DNA of 34,360 bases, taken from assembly GCA_002279765.1 (NCBI GenBank), contig NCCR01000044.1, positions 1 through 34,360 of the forward strand, in the 5' to 3' direction. The notes beneath the pieces were generated by a model, which was not told the origin of the DNA, did no database searches, and saw only the letters and a program-made list of their open reading frames with translations. Shown here piece after piece: positions 30,233-34,360 of the stretch (the stretch's first letter is position 1; every line of letters begins with the position of its first letter). A program made the translations under genes and the position numbers. Source of the stretch: Verrucomicrobia bacterium 12-59-8. Lineage in GTDB: Bacteria; Verrucomicrobiota; Verrucomicrobiae; Verrucomicrobiales; Verrucomicrobiaceae.

Positions 30233-32995
30233 GTGAAAATTGTTACTCCCTACACAAGCCACACTAAGCCAATTGCAGTCTTGGTTCTGGCAACGATGTT
30301 TATTTACTTAATGAAGCTGATGTTGCTAACTGTGGAACTTCAGGCTACGCCAGCAGAACGCCTGTTAGCGGCAGGAAGGGTAGAAATCCTTCTGAACTTA
30401 GCATCACGTGCTTCGAAGTTTGTCGAATTGGGTTTTCCCACCGAGAGCAAGCTTAAAGAAAAACGGGAAATAGATCTAGCAATCGCCGAAGAGGCGCGGC
30501 GTGACAAGCAGTCGGTGGCGTCCGTTCGCAACGTCCTCAATGAGATTGAGGCAACGTTGTCCCACGAAGTCAGGCGCGGCGGCGAAGAGGAGGCGCTGTA
30601 TGCGTTTGTGCAGGGAAAGTATTTGGCGGCGGCGCAGTTTGCGGCTAGCACGCAGGAAGCAACCGTGCTGTCGGCGTTTGGCAACCAGTGGGCCAGAATG
30701 CGGCTATTCGCAGGCCATTGTTATGTGCTGGCCAGCCGTTATGAGGAGGCCGCTAAATGTTTTAATGACTGTCTGCCGATAGTTGATCGGAACGCAGAAC
30801 CGGCACGGTATGAGGAGTTGGTGTACAGCCTGATCGTGGCCCTGTTGAAGGCTGGGCGCGGTGGTGACGCGTTGGAGGCGTGGCGCAATGCTAGGATCAA
30901 CGACCTCGCCGACACGAACTTGGTTCGCGATTTGACTCCGGATCAAAACATTCCAACCTTTCTCACTATTCTAGGAGAACTAAAAAGTGCGCAAAGTCTC
31001 ATAGAGGCCCAAATCACTGAGTGGCGACATGATTCTGACAAACATCAGCTTACCCTACTTAAGCTGGGGCCTCAGTTGATTCAGATCTTGATCATGCATG
31101 GCGACCTAGCAGCGGCCACCAAGCTGGCGGACGAATGTCAGAATGCTGCCCAGAAGGCAATGGGCGCGGACGCCCCAGAAACCCTGCTGTGTGGTCTACT
31201 TCAGGCCAGATGTTTGCACGAAACAGGAAGCATTACCCAAGCCTGTGAACTTGCCGATGAAGTTCTGCCCAAGATCCAGGAGAAGTACCCGGAAACAGCG
31301 CTGCACTTTCAAACCCTGCTGCTGACGGGAGAACTGCAGATGTCAGCGCGAAAATTCCTCAAGGCCAAAGAACAGATCGCTCAGGCTGCTGCAGGACTTG
31401 AAAGTGTGTGCGGTCCCATGCATCACCTGACCCTTGGTGCCAGACTTGCCCAGGCCGAACTGAACATGCGGCTGCGCAACGAACAACAAGGTCTGCAAGA
31501 GATAGTCCCCCTGCTTAACTCTCTGTTCTCAGCGTTCGGGCCGGATCATCCTCTGGCCATGCGAGGTGCCATGATCCGAGCCATGTTGCTCACGGCGGGT
31601 GGCGCTACCAAAGACTCGGAACAGCAGATGATTGCAATCGTGCAGCGCGCAGACCGAAACTACGGCGATGATCACGCCATGGTCTATAGAGCGAAACTCT
31701 GCTTGGCCAGGGTGGCCGATGCCAAGCAAAACTACAAGGCGGTGGAAGAACTAGCCGCATCCGCTAGCCAGGGACTCAAGCAGAGGTTGGGAGAATTCTG
31801 TCCGGAGCATTTGCAGTGCACCTATCTTTTGAGCGGAGCTTTCGCTGCCAACAAAAAGGTAAAGGAGGCTCTAGAGATGATGGTAGAGACTATCAAAGAT
31901 TTAGGTGACAAGCTTGGACGTGATCATTTCGAAACAGTAAGGGCTAGAGTGCAGCTAAGCATTGTGCTGGGTTCGCTGAACGAGACGGAGGACGCGCTGG
32001 GACTGGTAGAAGAAATGCAGAAGCCTGAAAAGAGGCCTAAAGGCATTGAGCCCATTGATACTTTTAGTTATCTCAACTGGACCGGTTCCTTGTGCGAGGC
32101 ATTGAATAAACTTCAAGAGGCTGAGGCATGTTTTACAGAGTCGCTTGCGGCGGCTAGGTCGGTGGCCAATGCGTCGCCGGCCCAGCAGGCATTGGCTCTC
32201 TGTTCACTAGGTGCATTTCATGCCCGTCAACATAGGAATGAGACCGCGCTGGTAGAATTAAAAGAGGCGCTACCTCTGCATGTGCATGTCTTGGGACGGG
32301 CACATGGCAATACAGTCCGCACCATAGTGTTGCTAGCTACTGTGCTACAGGAACTCGGTAGGCCCGAAGAGGCCATTCGGCTGCTGGAGGAGTCCGCCAA
32401 TGCTCTGAGCGAAGAGCCGAGTGCCGGAGTCGCTCGCATTCAGTTGATGAACGCGCTTGGAGAGATTCACAAATCCCGCCATGCGACTGATATCTACTTT
32501 GCCAATCAGCACGAGGTCTGGAAACTTATACAGATGGAGGATGGCGAGGACTCGCGGCAGGCCCAGGGATTTGGAAATAACCTGGGAATTGAACTGATCC
32601 AGGCGCTTAGGCTAGAGGAAACGGAGAGAGTTTGGCGTGCAGTTCTGGAGTCACGCGAACGCGCCTTTGGCCCCAGGGATTATGAGACAATGAGCAGCCT
32701 GAACAATTTGGGGAGTCTTTACGCCGAACAGGGGAATTGGCAAAAAGCAACCGAGTTCAGTCGCATCACGTTGGACCGCCGCACGGAGGTGCTTGGGAGG
32801 GAGCATTTCGATACAATTAAGTCCATCTATAATTACGCGAACAATCTGCAAAAAGTGGGTCGCAAGGAGGAGGCGATCAAGTTGGCACACGAAGCTTACA
32901 ATCTGGTGCGAAAACATTTCCCCGAAGAGAAAGGAATGATATCTATGGCAAGAAGCCTCTTGGAAAAACTTGGCGAGCTCCCTGCGCAGCCTTAG
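30233..32995 (+). CDS. Large membrane-anchored TPR (kinesin-light-chain-like) protein
   Basis: The 920-residue product from GTG 30233 has one membrane helix at about residues 13-36 (PIAVLVLATMFIYLMKLMLL). The remainder is a long array of TPR units of the KLC type, for example ALEEFGPDHPLAMR-like segments (FGPDHPLAMRGAMIRAMLL, NYGDDHAMVYRAKLCLA) and at the end SLNNLGSLYAEQGNWQKATE, DTIKSIYNYANNLQKVGRKE. The array suggests a scaffold facing one side of the membrane. ATG 30296 is an alternative start, but would cut the helix; TATAAC directly before GTG could be a -10 box that argues for it. The next gene follows 71 bases later on the same strand. Function unknown. Confidence 0.82.
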   Translation: MKIVTPYTSHTKPIAVLVLATMFIYLMKLMLLTVELQATPAERLLAAGRVEILLNLASRASKFVELGFPTESKLKEKREIDLAIAEEARRDKQSVASVRNVLNEIEATLSHEVRRGGEEEALYAFVQGKYLAAAQFAASTQEATVLSAFGNQWARMRLFAGHCYVLASRYEEAAKCFNDCLPIVDRNAEPARYEELVYSLIVALLKAGRGGDALEAWRNARINDLADTNLVRDLTPDQNIPTFLTILGELKSAQSLIEAQITEWRHDSDKHQLTLLKLGPQLIQILIMHGDLAAATKLADECQNAAQKAMGADAPETLLCGLLQARCLHETGSITQACELADEVLPKIQEKYPETALHFQTLLLTGELQMSARKFLKAKEQIAQAAAGLESVCGPMHHLTLGARLAQAELNMRLRNEQQGLQEIVPLLNSLFSAFGPDHPLAMRGAMIRAMLLTAGGATKDSEQQMIAIVQRADRNYGDDHAMVYRAKLCLARVADAKQNYKAVEELAASASQGLKQRLGEFCPEHLQCTYLLSGAFAANKKVKEALEMMVETIKDLGDKLGRDHFETVRARVQLSIVLGSLNETEDALGLVEEMQKPEKRPKGIEPIDTFSYLNWTGSLCEALNKLQEAEACFTESLAAARSVANASPAQQALALCSLGAFHARQHRNETALVELKEALPLHVHVLGRAHGNTVRTIVLLATVLQELGRPEEAIRLLEESANALSEEPSAGVARIQLMNALGEIHKSRHATDIYFANQHEVWKLIQMEDGEDSRQAQGFGNNLGIELIQALRLEETERVWRAVLESRERAFGPRDYETMSSLNNLGSLYAEQGNWQKATEFSRITLDRRTEVLGREHFDTIKSIYNYANNLQKVGRKEEAIKLAHEAYNLVRKHFPEEKGMISMARSLLEKLGELPAQP

Positions 32996-33066
32996 AGGCG
33001 CCAAAAGCCAATAGTCTAATCAAGACAATCCATCTGAACTGAATCCCTCAATGAAGAAATATAGTT

Positions 33067-34360
33067 ATGGCTAGGAACAAGAAAAGCAAACCATCATCCA
33101 CCTCTGGAACTTCCACTACTGCTAACACCGCCAGACCAGATTTGTTCACTAGGCTTTGGGCTTGGATGGATCAGTTCCTCGGGCACCGCACTTGGCAGGG
33201 AATCGGGGCGTTCGCGGGGATTGCGAGTGTTTGGATTGCGATTTCCCTCTCCGACGATTCTGCGTCGTCGGCAAAGCCCAAACTTTCTGCGCCTGAACCT
33301 TCTCCCGCCCGACTGCCGGATGTGGCGTTGACCATACGTTACTCGCTCCCCTTTTCTGATCGTTTACCCTTCGGTTCCATGTTTTCCCTAGAGAACCAAG
33401 ATGGGGTGAACGCCGCCCCACTGACCATGGAGCAAATGCATACGGAAAAGAGGTTGATCTTTGATGAAAAAAGCAAAGACGCTTACCTAAAAGAGATGGT
33501 GCAAAAAGCTGCCGCCTCAAAGTTCCTTGCTGGTTATCTAGTCACTCTAAACAACCGGGGTTCAGCAGCCGCCGACTTCAAACAAGTCAATTTCGATGTT
33601 AGCTCTCATCAGCCGTTGCCGCGACGAAGCATCTGGATGTGGTATCGCAAAGGCGTGATGAAACCGGAGGAAGTGGAGATTTCGCTTCCGCCCCACGCCG
33701 GTGCCTTCAAGATTTTCCCCAAGGATAACAGCATTATACATCTTGCAAGCGATGAGACATTGCCCATCCAGATTGATGTCAAAGACGCTGCTTCTGGAGT
33801 CTATAATTTTTCCGTGACGGCGGAAACTTTGGGGAATTCTGACAGCAAAATTTCCAGTAGCACACAGCGCCTAGCCATGCCATCGACTGCCGTTACCACC
33901 CTGGACGCCATACACATCTTTTGTATATCGCCCGAGCCTGAGTTGGCACGCCGCATCAACGCGCTAAGCAACGAACAATACCGAGTATTGACCACAAACT
34001 TCTTGGGGCGCATTCCAGACGCGCCAGAAGTTGGTGATTACCTGCGCAGAACTTTCCATGTTATGACCTCGCCGAAGAGAGCCATTGATGGCCTTGAACA
34101 ACTGCAGCGAACCAGTTTAAACGGGCTGAAAGAACTTGTCGACCATGACCCAAAGGAGGCGCTTGGGCCTATTAGTCAGTTTATTGAGAACTGCCCGCCT
34201 GCCTTCGCTGATGAAGCCCGATACATTGAAGTGCTGGCTCTCAGGGATTCCGGAGACACGGAGCTTGCACTGGTGCGTGCTCAGGAGTTGATCCGGGACA
34301 TTCCTGAGAGTGCGATGGGTCATTACGCGCTTTGGCTCCTTCAAAAGAACATCAAGTCAT
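33067..34360 (+). CDS. Membrane protein of unknown function, 3' end beyond the window
   Basis: The frame is open from ATG 33067 to the right edge (431 codons, no stop). It has a short basic N-terminus (MARNKKSKPSSTSGTSTTAN), one membrane helix at about residues 44-61 (QGIGAFAGIASVWIAISL), then a beta-rich extracytoplasmic-looking region (FLAGYLVTLNNRGSAAADFK, GVYNFSVTAETLGN) and near the end TPR-like helices (RYIEVLALRDSGDTELALVR, AMGHYALWLLQKNI). I recognise no family. It probably forms an operon with the large TPR protein, both single-pass membrane proteins. GAAGAAA lies about 11 bases before the ATG. Confidence 0.75.
   Translation, partial: MARNKKSKPSSTSGTSTTANTARPDLFTRLWAWMDQFLGHRTWQGIGAFAGIASVWIAISLSDDSASSAKPKLSAPEPSPARLPDVALTIRYSLPFSDRLPFGSMFSLENQDGVNAAPLTMEQMHTEKRLIFDEKSKDAYLKEMVQKAAASKFLAGYLVTLNNRGSAAADFKQVNFDVSSHQPLPRRSIWMWYRKGVMKPEEVEISLPPHAGAFKIFPKDNSIIHLASDETLPIQIDVKDAASGVYNFSVTAETLGNSDSKISSSTQRLAMPSTAVTTLDAIHIFCISPEPELARRINALSNEQYRVLTTNFLGRIPDAPEVGDYLRRTFHVMTSPKRAIDGLEQLQRTSLNGLKELVDHDPKEALGPISQFIENCPPAFADEARYIEVLALRDSGDTELALVRAQELIRDIPESAMGHYALWLLQKNIKS

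Overview
The window looks like a chromosome segment of a GC-rich member of the Verrucomicrobiota, probably close to Prosthecobacter or Verrucomicrobium. This rests on the kind of genes seen: an ECF sigma factor overlapping an anti-sigma/FecR/LamG membrane protein, ThuA-like and NIPSNAP proteins, SBBP beta-propellers, FGE-domain proteins without catalytic cysteines, and palindromic REP-like intergenic repeats. It is an inference from gene style, not from a marker gene.

Layout. 1-4.1 kb: the end of an LsrF-type aldolase/thiolase gene closed by a strong hairpin, dhaL, the sigma factor/FecR-LamG pair and a ThuA-like protein. 4.3-7.3 kb: a small conserved-looking protein, then leftward genes for a secreted 3D-domain protein, a secreted SBBP propeller and a two-domain NIPSNAP protein. 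7.4-10.5 kb: a toxin-antitoxin cluster with AbrB-type antitoxin + PIN toxin, RHH antitoxin + PIN toxin, and an AT-rich DarT + NADAR-like pair for reversible DNA ADP-ribosylation. 10.5-17.4 kb: pabB, then a three-gene rightward operon (membrane TPR protein; receiver-like/pseudokinase/TM/FGE-like protein; secreted protein), an alpha/beta esterase and a TerB-like protein. 17.5-20.0 kb: mutS. 20.05-21.2 kb: a second AT-rich island, a SLOG-like Rossmann protein plus a phosphoribosyltransferase. 21.4-26.8 kb: a broken PIN toxin gene, a TPR protein, a polytopic membrane protein, a dynamin-like GTPase and a disrupted queG. 26.8-30.1 kb: repeat-rich DNA with tRNA-Cys(GCA), a small Cys-containing protein, a Fic protein, a decayed second copy of tRNA-Cys and a duplicated fic fragment. 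30.2-34.4 kb: a large membrane-anchored TPR protein and a membrane protein running off the window; an 11-bp phased direct repeat precedes the first.

The most unusual elements are the receiver/pseudokinase/FGE-like fusion and its operon, the two-gene SLOG-phosphoribosyltransferase module, the DarT/NADAR pair with a repeated upstream element, and the tRNA-Cys/fic region, where both the tRNA and part of fic occur twice, once intact and once decayed. Three gene remnants (PIN toxin, queG, fic fragment) show that the accessory parts are turning over.
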